Below, in pieces: positions 26,083 to 34,938 of a DNA stretch of 64,000 bases. The notes beneath the pieces were generated by a model, which saw only the letters and a program-made list of their open reading frames with translations, was not told the DNA's origin and ran no database searches. Position numbers and translations under genes: made by a program. Within the stretch, counting starts at the first letter, position 1; every line of letters begins with the position of its first letter. The DNA comes from Methylobacillus glycogenes JCM 2850 (GTDB lineage Bacteria; Pseudomonadota; Gammaproteobacteria; Burkholderiales; Methylophilaceae): contig NZ_BAMT01000001.1 of NCBI RefSeq assembly GCF_000617925.1, positions 725,903 to 789,902 of the forward strand, given 5' to 3'.

Positions 26083-27075
26083 ATGAAATTACATCTCTGG
26101 CTATTGTTGATCTCCTTTTTAGGCAAAAGAGGACATAACTTTAATATTGTTGCGACGGCATCTCATTTTGGGGTACAGAAAATCCTCACTGCCGATAGCA
26201 GCAATGTTTACGCTCAGTCGTTGGGTGCTGATGGCATGTTGTCTCGCAATGTCATTGCCAGCCCGGTGGAACGCTTCCCCTATCAAAATTTGGTGGTGGA
26301 ATATCGTTACTCAGTCGCGGGCAGCAATCGTTTTCGCCGCTATGATTCGCTGCTTAGGCTCATTCTCGCGTTGCCATTACTCATCACGCCCTTATTTCGT
26401 TGGAGTGCCAATCTAAAACATCTGCTGGCAAGCTTGATTTTCAATCGTCGCCCGGCAGAGGCAAATGAGCGTTATGAGTTATTGCGCTACATCGTTGCAC
26501 ACAAAGCCATTTCGGATATCCCTTTCAGTTTGCATGAGCTCATGGGGGAAATGTATGGATATCTGTGTTTCACACAAGAGGATCATCTTTGGTACATGCA
26601 CAAAATGAAGTACCAACTGGCTTCACTTGTGGAATCGCGAGATGTGGAAATGACGGCCCAAGGCAAGTACAAAGTGGCTGGGCTAGCCTGGAAGAGCCTC
26701 AGCGATTTTCAGGAAGAAAACCGCAAACATAAGGATAGTGCGCGGGTGCAATTTATCATGGCGCTGCTGACTCTAGCCATTGCTGTGTTTGCGCTGGCGC
26801 AGAGCGGAATTATCCGATTGCCAGTATTGCTGGATTTGCATCAGGAACAAAAGCTTTCCAAAACCAATGCTGCCCTACCCGCCTGGCTTTCATTCTCAAA
26901 CAACGAAAGCAATCAGCCTTCTGCTGAGGCGTTGGATAACGTCTTGTTCAACCGGGCAGTTAACCACCCAGTTGAACATGTCACCGAAATTACGACCAAA
27001 CCAACAGAACAAGCTCCAAAGCCTGCTGCAAAACCCTTGCCTAAAAACCCAGGGCCAGAGTCCAAGACACCTTAG
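26083..27075 (+). CDS. Unknown membrane protein
   Basis: A 330-residue protein I do not recognise. It has a hydrophobic N-terminus, a hydrophobic hairpin near residues 90-120 (LLRLILALPLLITPLF), a central soluble stretch with conserved-looking aromatic residues (HELMGEMYGYLCFTQEDHLW), another membrane helix near 225-245 (FIMALLTLAIAVFALAQSG), and a proline/lysine-rich tail. A TATAAT lies at 26068-26073, very close to the ATG, so the transcript may have a very short leader. It is divergent from the Ner-GGDEF-EAL gene and convergent with the DUF2059 gene. Confidence 0.65.
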   Translation: MKLHLWLLLISFLGKRGHNFNIVATASHFGVQKILTADSSNVYAQSLGADGMLSRNVIASPVERFPYQNLVVEYRYSVAGSNRFRRYDSLLRLILALPLLITPLFRWSANLKHLLASLIFNRRPAEANERYELLRYIVAHKAISDIPFSLHELMGEMYGYLCFTQEDHLWYMHKMKYQLASLVESRDVEMTAQGKYKVAGLAWKSLSDFQEENRKHKDSARVQFIMALLTLAIAVFALAQSGIIRLPVLLDLHQEQKLSKTNAALPAWLSFSNNESNQPSAEALDNVLFNRAVNHPVEHVTEITTKPTEQAPKPAAKPLPKNPGPESKTP

Positions 27076-27090
27076 CAGGCTTAAGCCTGC
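27075..27090. terminator. Palindrome between convergent genes
   Basis: GCAGGCTTAAGCCTGC is a perfect 16-bp dyad between the stops of two convergent genes; it has no clear T tract, so termination is uncertain. Confidence 0.4.
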
Positions 27091-27116
27091 CAAGATTATT
27101 GTCTTATCATTGCCAA

Positions 27117-27614
27117 CTACTTAGTTTGTTTAATGCGCTCTGCTGCATCCTGAGCGATCTTTTGGTATTGCGGAATTACCTTCTGATTCAGCTCGCTGGT
27201 CAATCGCATTGAGTCTCCAGCAAGCCCAGGCATCTTCTGATTAATGGAGCGCCCTTCTGGAGAGCTATAAAATTTTATCGCTGCTTGCAGCTCTTCCTGA
27301 GTAAAGGTTTTGCGATATAGAGGCAAAATCAGCTTGGTGATGGCATCGTAAGATAAATACTCTTGCTGCACTTTGACTGCTTTCTCACCAGCTTCTTCAG
27401 CAATTTTCTTCTGTTTGTCATTAAGAGTGGCATATTGCAGAGACTGCAACATATTGGCTTTCAATGCAGTATCGGCGTTATTGCGCATGCCTTCCAATGT
27501 TCCCTTCACATTGGATACTTCCATGAACTTAAGAATAAGATCATCAGAAGGTGTGGCTGCATACACCATGGAAGATGCGGTCATTAAACCTATCAATAAT
27601 GTCTTTCTGAGCAT
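27117..27614 (-). CDS. DUF2059 family periplasmic protein
   Basis: A 165-residue protein with a signal peptide (MLRKTLLIGLMTASSMVYA). The mature part shows the DUF2059 pattern: an early segment of helices (DLILKFMEVSNVKGTLEGM) and then the typical YRKTFTQEELQAAIKFYSSPEG and KMPGL motifs. Function of the family is unknown; it is a small secreted helical protein. It stands alone, convergent with the membrane protein gene at 26083. Confidence 0.82.
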   Translation of the reverse strand: MLRKTLLIGLMTASSMVYAATPSDDLILKFMEVSNVKGTLEGMRNNADTALKANMLQSLQYATLNDKQKKIAEEAGEKAVKVQQEYLSYDAITKLILPLYRKTFTQEELQAAIKFYSSPEGRSINQKMPGLAGDSMRLTSELNQKVIPQYQKIAQDAAERIKQTK

Positions 27615-27802
27615 GCCATTCTCCTATCTGGTTAGTTTTGTTAAACATTTTAGAAAACATGACGGCCAACACCAGATTATCATTTTTTTCATTTAAAGGT
27701 AAGAAGCGATTAAAACATGCGGGCATTCAATTGTCCCTATGCACTTGGAGGGGGTGCACGCAAGCTAACAACCATCAGGGTTAACAGTGCTAGAATAACG
27801 AC

Positions 27803-29449
27803 ATGTCTGGCAAAATAATTGTGAGTCTGGTCATTGCCTTGATCGCATTGTTTGCCAATGCTTGGCTGCCCTACCAGACATTTACCTCATTGAGTTACCA
27901 CTCAGATGCCCAAGAGCATGCGATTCAGTCATTGGATGCGCTGGATATCCTCTTGCTTCATACCGTTGAACTCGAAAATCACAAACGCGGCTATATCATC
28001 ACCGGAGATGAAAGCTATCGCCAGCGCTATGCAGATACTGTATTAACCCAGCGCATGGCTTTCACCTCCTTACAAAACCTCGTTGAAAAAACAGACAAAC
28101 AGCGTTTAATGTTGCTCTCTAAACTAGAGCACACCATGGATAGGCAAGCCATCATCAGCCAGGAAACCATGGCCAGGCGTAGAGACCAAGGCCTGCATGC
28201 CAGCGCATTACTGATGCAGGGAGATGAAAGCAAACGCTTGATCCAGTCCGTGGTCACCGAAACCCGCCACTATCGTGAGCTGGAAATGGAAAACCTCAGG
28301 CAGCTGCGAAACCTGGACGGTATGAACATCCACAAAGCCAAAATGCTGCTCATAGGGTTGACCGTGAGCGATATTCTGCTCTTTGGCTTTGTGTTTTGGT
28401 ATATGTCTGCAACTTTGCGCGCCAATCGCAGCATCAACTCATTGCTGACCAAAAACTCTGAACAACTTGAGCATGCCTTGGTAAATGCCAAAGTCATGAC
28501 CAAAGAGCTGCAGGCTAGCCACGATGCCCTCATGCTGAGTGAAGAGCAATTCAGAAAGTCTTTTACCACTGCTGCCATTGGCATGGCTTTAGTTGGTCCA
28601 GATGGAAGCTGGTTAAAGGTGAACGAAGCCCTCTGTAAGATGCTAGGCATGAACGAAGCATACTTGCTCAGTCGCACTTTTCAGCACATTACCCACCCGG
28701 ACGATCTAGAGCTGGATTTAGAATTGCTTACTAGCTTAATCAATGGTGAGCGCGACCACTACCGCATGGATAAGCGTTACTTCCATCACGATGGACACAT
28801 CATTTGGGTAACCTTGAGCGTGTCTATTGTGCGCGACGCTCAGCAGAGGCCAGTACACTTTGTGTCACAAATAGAGGACATCACCGACCGTAAGCAGCAT
28901 CAGGAAGAAATGGAGCGCATGGCCTTCTTCGACCCATTGACCAGCCTACCCAATCGCCGCTTGATTATGGATAGACTAGATCAGGCGGTTCTGCGCGCGG
29001 AACGTTACCAACAGACGATTGCACTCATGTTCATAGATATTGATCACTTCAAATGGATCAATGACACATACGGCCACGACATAGGCGACGAGCTGTTGCA
29101 ATATGTAGGCGACACCGTGAACAAATCTATACGCCGTACCGATACGCTAGGGCGTCAAGGCGGTGATGAGTTTGTACTGATACTTGGGGAAATTGACCAC
29201 CCCGACACAGCATTGCGCATCGCCAGCAATATTCATCAAAGCTTTAACACCTTGGTGCACCTGCATGATCAATCTTTACAGATCACCCTGAGCTTGGGCA
29301 TCGCAATCCGTAACCCGGTAGATAATCTGAATTCACAAAACTTGATGAAACAGGCAGATATCGCTTTATATGAAGTTAAGGCCGCAGGGCGTAACGGCTA
29401 CAAACTTTACCAAGCCAGCATGGCCTCTCGGCCAGCACAAACGAAATAA
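27803..29449 (+). CDS. Diguanylate cyclase with CHASE3 and PAS sensor domains
   Basis: A 548-residue inner-membrane protein that should make c-di-GMP. Two membrane helices (about 1-25 and 190-210) frame a periplasmic CHASE3 domain with the ENHKRGYIITGDESYRQRY motif. A PAS domain with its PAC tail follows (about 245-370: FRKSFTTAAIGMALVGPDG ... VSQIEDITDRKQ), then a GGDEF domain: DPLTSLPNRR, FIDIDHFKWINDTYGHDIGD and the active GRQGGDEFVLIL. RRTD five residues before GGDEF is an intact inhibitory I-site, so product feedback is likely. Together with the Ner-GGDEF-EAL gene 2 kb upstream it offers synthesis and breakdown of the same messenger. Confidence 0.92.
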   Translation: MSGKIIVSLVIALIALFANAWLPYQTFTSLSYHSDAQEHAIQSLDALDILLLHTVELENHKRGYIITGDESYRQRYADTVLTQRMAFTSLQNLVEKTDKQRLMLLSKLEHTMDRQAIISQETMARRRDQGLHASALLMQGDESKRLIQSVVTETRHYRELEMENLRQLRNLDGMNIHKAKMLLIGLTVSDILLFGFVFWYMSATLRANRSINSLLTKNSEQLEHALVNAKVMTKELQASHDALMLSEEQFRKSFTTAAIGMALVGPDGSWLKVNEALCKMLGMNEAYLLSRTFQHITHPDDLELDLELLTSLINGERDHYRMDKRYFHHDGHIIWVTLSVSIVRDAQQRPVHFVSQIEDITDRKQHQEEMERMAFFDPLTSLPNRRLIMDRLDQAVLRAERYQQTIALMFIDIDHFKWINDTYGHDIGDELLQYVGDTVNKSIRRTDTLGRQGGDEFVLILGEIDHPDTALRIASNIHQSFNTLVHLHDQSLQITLSLGIAIRNPVDNLNSQNLMKQADIALYEVKAAGRNGYKLYQASMASRPAQTK

Positions 29450-29472
29450 GTCATACCTTAATATAGACACCC

Positions 29473-29880
29473 TTACATTGTGCGGAACAATCGTAAAGGC
29501 TCACTTGGGGGGCTGAAAATCTTATATTCTTGTGAAACCCCGTTCGAGACATTGATCTCCTCCGAACCTGGCCTCCCCTGACAAGAACCTCGTCCTGTAT
29601 CAACCTTAAGCACGTGCTTGCCGTCGGTGAGGAAGAAGGTGGCATATTCACCAGGCAAAATCGTATATGAGCGGATATTGTCTATATATAGCTCGACCTC
29701 ACACCCTATTCCAATTTCAGATTTGACTGGATCTCGACGCACAGTCACATTAGCACCAGTAAAAAACTTCTGATAAGAGGCATATTGCCTGTCTTGCGGC
29801 ACTTTGTTACTGGCGTAATCTTGAATAGCAACACCACTACAGGCACTAAGTAACAAAGCTGAAATAAGGGCAGTCCGCAT
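29473..29880 (-). CDS. Putative lipoprotein
   Basis: A 135-residue protein with a lipoprotein signal (MRTALISALLLSAC, cysteine at 14). The mature part has features seen in small envelope proteins (VRRDPVKSEIGIGCEVELYID, ILPGEYATFFLTDGKHVLKV, and a CQGRPG loop). No family recognised with certainty. It lies alone, convergent with the diguanylate cyclase gene and 23 bp from its stop. Confidence 0.65.
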   Translation of the reverse strand: MRTALISALLLSACSGVAIQDYASNKVPQDRQYASYQKFFTGANVTVRRDPVKSEIGIGCEVELYIDNIRSYTILPGEYATFFLTDGKHVLKVDTGRGSCQGRPGSEEINVSNGVSQEYKIFSPPSEPLRLFRTM

Positions 29881-30128
29881 GATGCAACACCTGAATAATC
29901 TTGATAAACCAGAGACTGCTTAATAGCAGTTGAGTTTCACTGAAATCAAAGTAAGTATCCAATCTGCCCGTTTACCTTAGCCGAATGTAAACAACGCGTC
30001 GGTTAAAGGCGTACATGTGAATAGCGCAAAGCGTTAGTAAATTGCTTTAAACGCCCTACTCAAGCCTGCCAATACAGTGCTAGAATACGCCCTCGCTTCG
30101 TTCGAGGCGCTCCTGAAGCACATCCTAA

Positions 30129-30214
30129 GCCCGGGTGGTGAAATTGGTAGACACAAGAGACTTAAAATCTCTCGCCCTTTGGGCGTGCCGGTTCGATTCC
30201 GGCCCCGGGCACCA
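30129..30214 (+). tRNA. tRNA-Leu (anticodon TAA)
   Basis: The acceptor stem is GCCCGGG/CCCGGGC with an encoded CCA. The D arm (TGGTGAAATTGGTAGACA), anticodon arm AGAGA-CTTAAAA-TCTCT, a long variable arm (CGCCCTTTGGGCG) and T arm (CCGGTTCGATTCCGG) make a class II tRNA-Leu reading UUA/UUG codons. Confidence 0.97.
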
Positions 30215-30530
30215 CGATATAGCTTCCTCAGCCCAGCAATAGCTCTCTCCTATTCCTTGCGGCACAGTATTTATGTTGCCAGTTGCATATCTAGAGTTGT
30301 ACCAATTGGCACCATTCAAACGCGTAAATCATTCTGATGGGCAATCATTTGTGCAAGGCAGGGACATATCAAAGTCAATCTCAATGCAAGCACACTCGTT
30401 GAGTTGAAGCGCTGAAAAGGTTGAACTCCAGCTCAAAGATACGGTGCAGACATGATCTGCATGTGGGAAGGTTTATGAGGTTTTAAGGGAGGCAATAAGC
30501 ACTATTAGACCTAGGGCCATTCATAGCTTA
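30215..30530. other. Gene-free stretch after tRNA-Leu
   Basis: I see no gene, terminator or repeat of the tRNA 3' end in these 316 bp. Confidence 0.5.
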
Positions 30531-30734
30531 TCAGCTTGCCAACTCATCGATATACGCTCTGGCGTAAGCTGCGCCATCCTCGCAGGCTTCTGTAGGGGTG
30601 GGAAATCCCGGCTTTTCATCATCTTCGGGGCCGACAAACGCGCCATCTATTAGCAAAATCCAGATAAAACCTATGATGTTATGGACAGAGCATATGACGG
30701 ACACTGCACGGTCTTTATATTCAAATTGATCCAA
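30531..30734 (-). CDS. Small acidic protein, paralogue of the 31985 gene product
   Basis: A 67-residue protein if it starts at TTG 30734, which has a GGGG run 5-8 bases ahead; an ATG at 30785 would add 17 residues not shared with the paralogue. It aligns over nearly its whole length with the 68-residue product at 31985-32191: a YK start, V-x-V, then a W followed by IDG, a Pro/Asp loop, TEA, and an Ala-rich helix ending in ID-x2-A. The function is unknown; both copies lie in this accessory patch. Confidence 0.5.
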   Translation of the reverse strand: MDQFEYKDRAVSVICSVHNIIGFIWILLIDGAFVGPEDDEKPGFPTPTEACEDGAAYARAYIDELAS

Positions 30735-30892
30735 AAGGATGCCCCAAGAAGTAATGAGGCTAATATTACATCTATCCCGCAACATTACTCAATCAATACT
30801 TATCCTGCATAGACTATTGATTTTAATTATTTTTTATCAATACCGCTGTAATGGTTTTATTGAGAATTAGGAAGATGAGTAGTCGTAAGCAT

Positions 30893-31273
30893 TTAGCTGG
30901 CTTGTTTGCTGCTGAACTTCCATCGCTTATAAGGCAAGCAAACAGCTTCATCGCCCTCAAGTAACTCACCATATCGGAACAAGCAAGCCTGAGGAGTTGC
31001 ATCGGCATCTATGAATTCAACAGTTGTCACTAGCCCATTGGTGTATTTCAAGGATGCTTGCAGATGCCCGTTGCTTAACCAAGCTTTTTGGCAGCCCGTG
31101 TAATCACCAGTAATGTTACCTGGAAACACCAAGTATTCCGCATCTGCTGTCTTAATTCGCTGCGCTTCAGCTGGAGGGCTAGTGAATGTGCAGGATTCGT
31201 AGCGCGACCTGTAATCACAGCTTGAAAGTAATACCGCGATTGCAGCAGCTAAGGATATGTAGCCAAAATGCAT
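30893..31273 (-). CDS. Putative lipoprotein
   Basis: A 126-residue protein with a lipoprotein signal (ISLAAAIAVLLSSC, cysteine at 19). The mature part has several cysteines (SCTF, GCQKAW, ACLFRYG, AVCLPY) that could form disulfides. I do not recognise the family. It sits between the two small paralogues, on the minus strand, and its start is AT-rich. Confidence 0.6.
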   Translation of the reverse strand: MHFGYISLAAAIAVLLSSCDYRSRYESCTFTSPPAEAQRIKTADAEYLVFPGNITGDYTGCQKAWLSNGHLQASLKYTNGLVTTVEFIDADATPQACLFRYGELLEGDEAVCLPYKRWKFSSKQAS

Positions 31274-31450
31274 GAGAAAAACCGACTTTACGCAATCGTA
31301 AATTCTATAAGCTTTGCTGAAATGCAGAAAGTACCAATCTATAAGCTACATTAACTGGAAGCTTGTAGCGGCTCTACTATGATTCATTGCTGGGATGTTG
31401 ATTTCGCTTAATTTGTGACTAGATTAGTTCAACTGATAATTTCGCTCGCA

Positions 31451-31663
31451 TTAGTCAGGATAATCTTGCTGAAGTGCATGTTGATACAGCAATGCCACAT
31501 TGACCAAGCTGTATTTGCCTATCTTGATCACCGGCAAATATCTGCGATTAATCCACCCGCCAACAGTATCTTCCGTTACCCCTATCAATTCCGCAAAACG
31601 CTTGCGAGACATCACAGGCAGGATGGGAAGTGCTGGGTTATGGTGGTGATCCTCGAACATCAT
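31451..31663 (-). CDS. Small helix-turn-helix DNA-binding protein
   Basis: A 70-residue protein with a helix-turn-helix of the MerR/excisionase type: MSRKRFAELIGVTEDTVGGWINRR, then a wing-like LPVIKIGKYSLVNVALL. It resembles small regulators of filamentous Pf-like phages and excisionases. It may start at the internal Met (residue 18) instead. A good promoter lies upstream. Its place near a tRNA-Leu and small orphan genes suggests a leftover of a mobile element. Targets are unknown. Confidence 0.65.
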   Translation of the reverse strand: MMFEDHHHNPALPILPVMSRKRFAELIGVTEDTVGGWINRRYLPVIKIGKYSLVNVALLYQHALQQDYPD

Positions 31664-31725
31664 ATTTTTCTACTCCCTATTTTACAATTAAATAAATTTT
31701 GCTTAACATTAATTGTCACCCAAGG

Positions 31726-31755
31726 ACTATATTCGCAATGCGTCAATACTGTCAA
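31726..31755 (-). promoter_or_regulatory. Sigma70-type promoter of the HTH gene
   Basis: On the minus strand TTGACA (31750-31755), 18 bp, TATAGT (31726-31731). It lies about 65 bp before the HTH start codon. Confidence 0.6.
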
Positions 31756-31984
31756 TTCCTGAGCATGGCGAGAATGGGCGGCTAAAGTAGGAGGTAATCT
31801 ATTGATAAGCTAATGACAAGACATTGCATCACAAACGAGTTTCATTTTCAAATCAACTCAAACTTAAGCATTGATATAAATGGAAATTTAAGGTGAAATT
31901 CCTTTACGTCTTAATCGAGGAAAAACCAGTTCATCAATCACAGGTTTCACGTTTTTGTTGTTCAACTTGAGGTCAGGAGAAGCC

Positions 31985-32191
31985 ATGCTATATACCTATA
32001 AAAATCATAAGGTAAAGGTCTTGGGAAAGTGTCTTTCGGGTTTAGGGCATCAATGGCATGTGGAAATCGATGGTCATGCCGCCGGAACTCCCAACGATAA
32101 GCAAGCGAGTTATGCGTCTACAGAAGCAGCGATTGAGGCAGGCTATGCGTTTGCCAAAGAGTGGATAGATGAAACGGCGGGAACAGGCTGA
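31985..32191 (+). CDS. Small conserved protein, paralogue of the 30531 gene product
   Basis: A 68-residue protein (MLYTYKNHKVKVLGKC ... QWHVEIDGHAAG ... STEAAIEAGYAFAKEWIDE). I chose the ATG at 31985 because an AGGAG lies 6 bp upstream; an upstream ATG at 31955 lacks one. It has a likely beta-rich start and a C-terminal amphipathic helix. It pairs with the similar gene at 30531-30734 on the other strand. No function known. A terminator follows. Confidence 0.65.
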   Translation: MLYTYKNHKVKVLGKCLSGLGHQWHVEIDGHAAGTPNDKQASYASTEAAIEAGYAFAKEWIDETAGTG

Positions 32192-32225
32192 AGCTGACTG
32201 ATGCATTTGTGGGGATTTAGTCTCC

Positions 32226-32261
32226 GAAAAAAAGCCCATGTACTTATGACATGGGCTTTTT
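32226..32261. terminator. Bidirectional terminator
   Basis: AAAAAAAGCCCATGT-acttatg-ACATGGGCTTTTT between two convergent genes. Confidence 0.85.
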
Positions 32262-32296
32262 AACGATGATGTATTGAGTCCCTCACCACCTTGATA

Positions 32297-32725
32297 TCAG
32301 TGCAAGGTAATCTGCCTTTGGATTTCTTCGCTACTGGCTTTGGTCAAATCCTTGGGGATTTCCTCTACTACCAAGCTCTTAATTTGCTCATCAAGCTTGT
32401 TGCGCAATAAACCAAGGAATCTAGGCTGGGCAATCACATGTAGTTCTGAGAATCGCTGTTGATTGCGCCCATGAGCCAAATATCGATTCACCTCTTCTGC
32501 AAATAGGGTGGCCTCATGCATCTTGGGGCTAACAGCAGGTTCTGCAGTACCCCCATTTGCACCACTTCCAAAAAACTGGCCTTCACCATCTGTCTTTAAC
32601 GTATGACCAGGTTGTTGCGCAGCATCGTGGGACAAATGCGTGATCTGAGCCAAAACATCATTGTCCTGCACTTCAAAAATCCTGGCACGACTGCTATCAG
32701 CCACGAGTATCCAAGTGCTATCCAT
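32297..32725 (-). CDS. Host attachment protein family (Host_attach)
   Basis: A 142-residue cytosolic-looking protein. It has the family start STWILVADSSRARIFEV, the middle SPKMHEATLFAEEVNRYL and the end ELHVIAQPRFLGLLRNKL. The family was named after a role in attachment to plant roots in Agrobacterium but is widespread and resembles the eRF1/baeRF fold group. The ATG at 32725 has an AAAGGAAA site; a longer frame to 32788 does not match the family. Confidence 0.85.
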   Translation of the reverse strand: MDSTWILVADSSRARIFEVQDNDVLAQITHLSHDAAQQPGHTLKTDGEGQFFGSGANGGTAEPAVSPKMHEATLFAEEVNRYLAHGRNQQRFSELHVIAQPRFLGLLRNKLDEQIKSLVVEEIPKDLTKASSEEIQRQITLH

Positions 32726-32884
32726 AGCGTTTCCTTTCATGAGGAGTACTTGAGATTTGAGCCTAAACCTTGTCTCTACCGCAGGCATTAGGACAGCAAG
32801 AGTATTCCCTGTAGGAAGTCGCTACCGGGCTGATTTTAGCTTGGACATTGCTTGGGAGTTTTCCACTTCCACATCAGCATCAAG

Positions 32885-34261
32885 CTAGCCCTCGATCATT
32901 ACTACTACCGACAGGACGGGCAATGTCACCATTACCAAGGTCCCCACATGAGACTGAGGGGTTTGAATCGTGATGCTCCCGCCATGATGCCGCACGATTT
33001 CCTGCACAATGGCCAAGCCAAGACCACAACCTTCAGGGGCCTCATTGAGTCTATAGAAGCGCTCGAACACTTGCTCGCGCTGATCTGCAGGAATGCCGGG
33101 GCCATTATCTTCAATCGCAATTCGCACATAGCCATCCTCTGTCCAACAGCGCACCGTGATCTTGCCTTGGTTTGGTGTGTAGCGCAGCGCATTATCGACA
33201 AGATTGGCAAGCATTTCCTGAATTTGCCATTTGCTGCCTGTGATGCTGGCGGGTGCCAATTCAAAGCCTAAATCTATGGATTTGGCATAGGCACGCGGCA
33301 GCCAATCAGAGGCCAGGGTTTCTATGATTTCACTCAGCTTGATATTAGAGGCCTGATTGGCATCACTACCCCCTTCGGCACGCGCCAGGGCCAAAAGCTG
33401 ATTAGCAAGGCGCACGATACGCCGCGTACTCAGCAGCATGCGTTCATGTGATTGCGCCCTCTCCTCCGGTGGCTGTTCTGAAGCCAGTTCAAGCTGCATC
33501 TGCAAGCCTGCCAAAGGTGTGCGCAGTTGATGCGCAGCATTGGCTAGAAAGTGATTTTGCAGCTTGAGCGATAGCTCCAGCCTGCTCAACAGGGAATTAA
33601 GCGCGGTAATGATCTCGCGCACTTCAACCGGGGCTTGACCTTCGTCCATAGGGCTAAGGTCGGTTTCTGATCTGGCGTTAATCTGGGCGCTGATCTGTGC
33701 CAATGGCTGCAAGCCCCGCCCTACCCCCACCCACAGCACCACGATGGAGAACACAGCAAAGATCAGCTCCGGCACTATCATATGCAGCAGGGTTTTATGC
33801 ACCAGCCGATTACGCTTATAAGTCGTTTCTGCCAAATAGATCACAGCGCCCAGCACCTGGCTTTTCATGACCAGCACCCGTATCGGATCGCCCTGATGCT
33901 CGGCATCGTAGTATTGCGGGGTATCGTCAGCCGCACTACCCAGCCTTGGGATACTCGGCGAGCCTGCAATAAAACGCCCTTGCAGATCATAGATAGCCGC
34001 ATGGGCAGCATCATAACTATCCAAGTCACTTTTCAGCAGCGCACGTTCTATGGCCGGGTAACTCGCATGCCATTGTTGGCTATCAGCAGGCAGGCTGCGT
34101 TCTATGTTGTAAGCCATTTTCAGCAAGTGCTGATCATAGACTTCGCGCGCAGGCTCCAGCGCCATAAAATAATCGGTGACTATGCCCACCGCCACTAACA
34201 GCACTAGCGCCATAAGCAACCAACGCAGTAGTTTTTGCCGCAGGCTGTTCACTACTTTCAT
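32885..34261 (-). CDS. Sensor histidine kinase of a metal-type two-component system
   Basis: A 458-residue inner-membrane kinase with two membrane helices (about 12-32 and 160-180) around a periplasmic sensor, a HAMP-like stretch, the phosphorylated histidine in ANAAHQLRTPLAGLQ, and an ATP-binding domain (LVDNALRY, IEDNGPGIP, GCGLGLAIVQEIV). It overlaps the response regulator gene by four bases (ATGA) and lies downstream of czcCBA-like genes, so it very likely senses the metal that this pump exports. It is QseC/CzcS-like by layout; the ligand is not known. Confidence 0.9.
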   Translation of the reverse strand: MKVVNSLRQKLLRWLLMALVLLVAVGIVTDYFMALEPAREVYDQHLLKMAYNIERSLPADSQQWHASYPAIERALLKSDLDSYDAAHAAIYDLQGRFIAGSPSIPRLGSAADDTPQYYDAEHQGDPIRVLVMKSQVLGAVIYLAETTYKRNRLVHKTLLHMIVPELIFAVFSIVVLWVGVGRGLQPLAQISAQINARSETDLSPMDEGQAPVEVREIITALNSLLSRLELSLKLQNHFLANAAHQLRTPLAGLQMQLELASEQPPEERAQSHERMLLSTRRIVRLANQLLALARAEGGSDANQASNIKLSEIIETLASDWLPRAYAKSIDLGFELAPASITGSKWQIQEMLANLVDNALRYTPNQGKITVRCWTEDGYVRIAIEDNGPGIPADQREQVFERFYRLNEAPEGCGLGLAIVQEIVRHHGGSITIQTPQSHVGTLVMVTLPVLSVVVMIEG

Positions 34262-34929
34262 GCGCTGGGCTCATCCAGCAGGTAACCAAAACCTCGTACC
34301 GTGCGTATATTGATGCCGTGGCTATCTAGCTTGCTGCGCAGGCGCGAAATATAAACTTCTATGGCATTAACGCTGAGATCGGTTTTCCAGTCGCATAAGG
34401 TTTCAATGATAGCCTCCTTGCGCACCACCTTGCCCAGGTTACGCAATAGATAAACCAGCACATCCCACTCCCGTATTGATAACTCTATGGGTTCGCCATT
34501 GACGCTGGCGCGCTGCGCGGCCAAATCCACGACCAAGGCTCCGCAGGAAAGCGCATTGCGCTCGCTCAGGACATGGCGGCGCAGCAAGGCGCGGGTGCGC
34601 GCATGCAACTCAGCCAGCACAAAGGGTTTGAGCATAAAGTCATCCGCGCCTAGGTCCAGGCCGTAGATACGGAAATCCACATCATCGCGTGCGGAGATGA
34701 TCAACACCGGAATGCTGGTATTGTGTTTGCGCAGACGGCGCAGCACCTCAAAACCATCCATGCCCGGCAGGCCTATATCCAGCAGCACCATATCGTAATT
34801 GCCCGCATCCAACAGGCTGTTAGCCTGCGTGCCAGTTTCCGCCAGATCTACGGCATACCCTGCTTTACTCAGCGATTCGCACGTACCTTCCGCTAAGACC
34901 GCGTCATCTTCCACTACCAAAATACGCAT
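34258..34929 (-). CDS. Response regulator, OmpR/PhoB family
   Basis: A 223-residue regulator: receiver domain with the acidic pocket VVEDDAVLAEG, the phospho-aspartate in MVLLDIGLPGMDGF and Lys in MLKPF, then an OmpR-type winged helix (LSIREWDVLVYLLRN ... IEVYISRLRSKL ... IRTVRGFGYLL). It lies 9 bp after the restored czcA stop and overlaps the kinase gene. It probably activates the czcCBA-like operon; a matching direct repeat lies before czcC at 40564-40581. Confidence 0.92.
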   Translation of the reverse strand: MRILVVEDDAVLAEGTCESLSKAGYAVDLAETGTQANSLLDAGNYDMVLLDIGLPGMDGFEVLRRLRKHNTSIPVLIISARDDVDFRIYGLDLGADDFMLKPFVLAELHARTRALLRRHVLSERNALSCGALVVDLAAQRASVNGEPIELSIREWDVLVYLLRNLGKVVRKEAIIETLCDWKTDLSVNAIEVYISRLRSKLDSHGINIRTVRGFGYLLDEPSA

Positions 34930-34938
34930 ATATTCCCC

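Noticed and set aside
32852..33271. 139-codon plus-strand frame antisense to the histidine kinase
   Set aside because: It lies over the conserved ATPase domain of the kinase gene.
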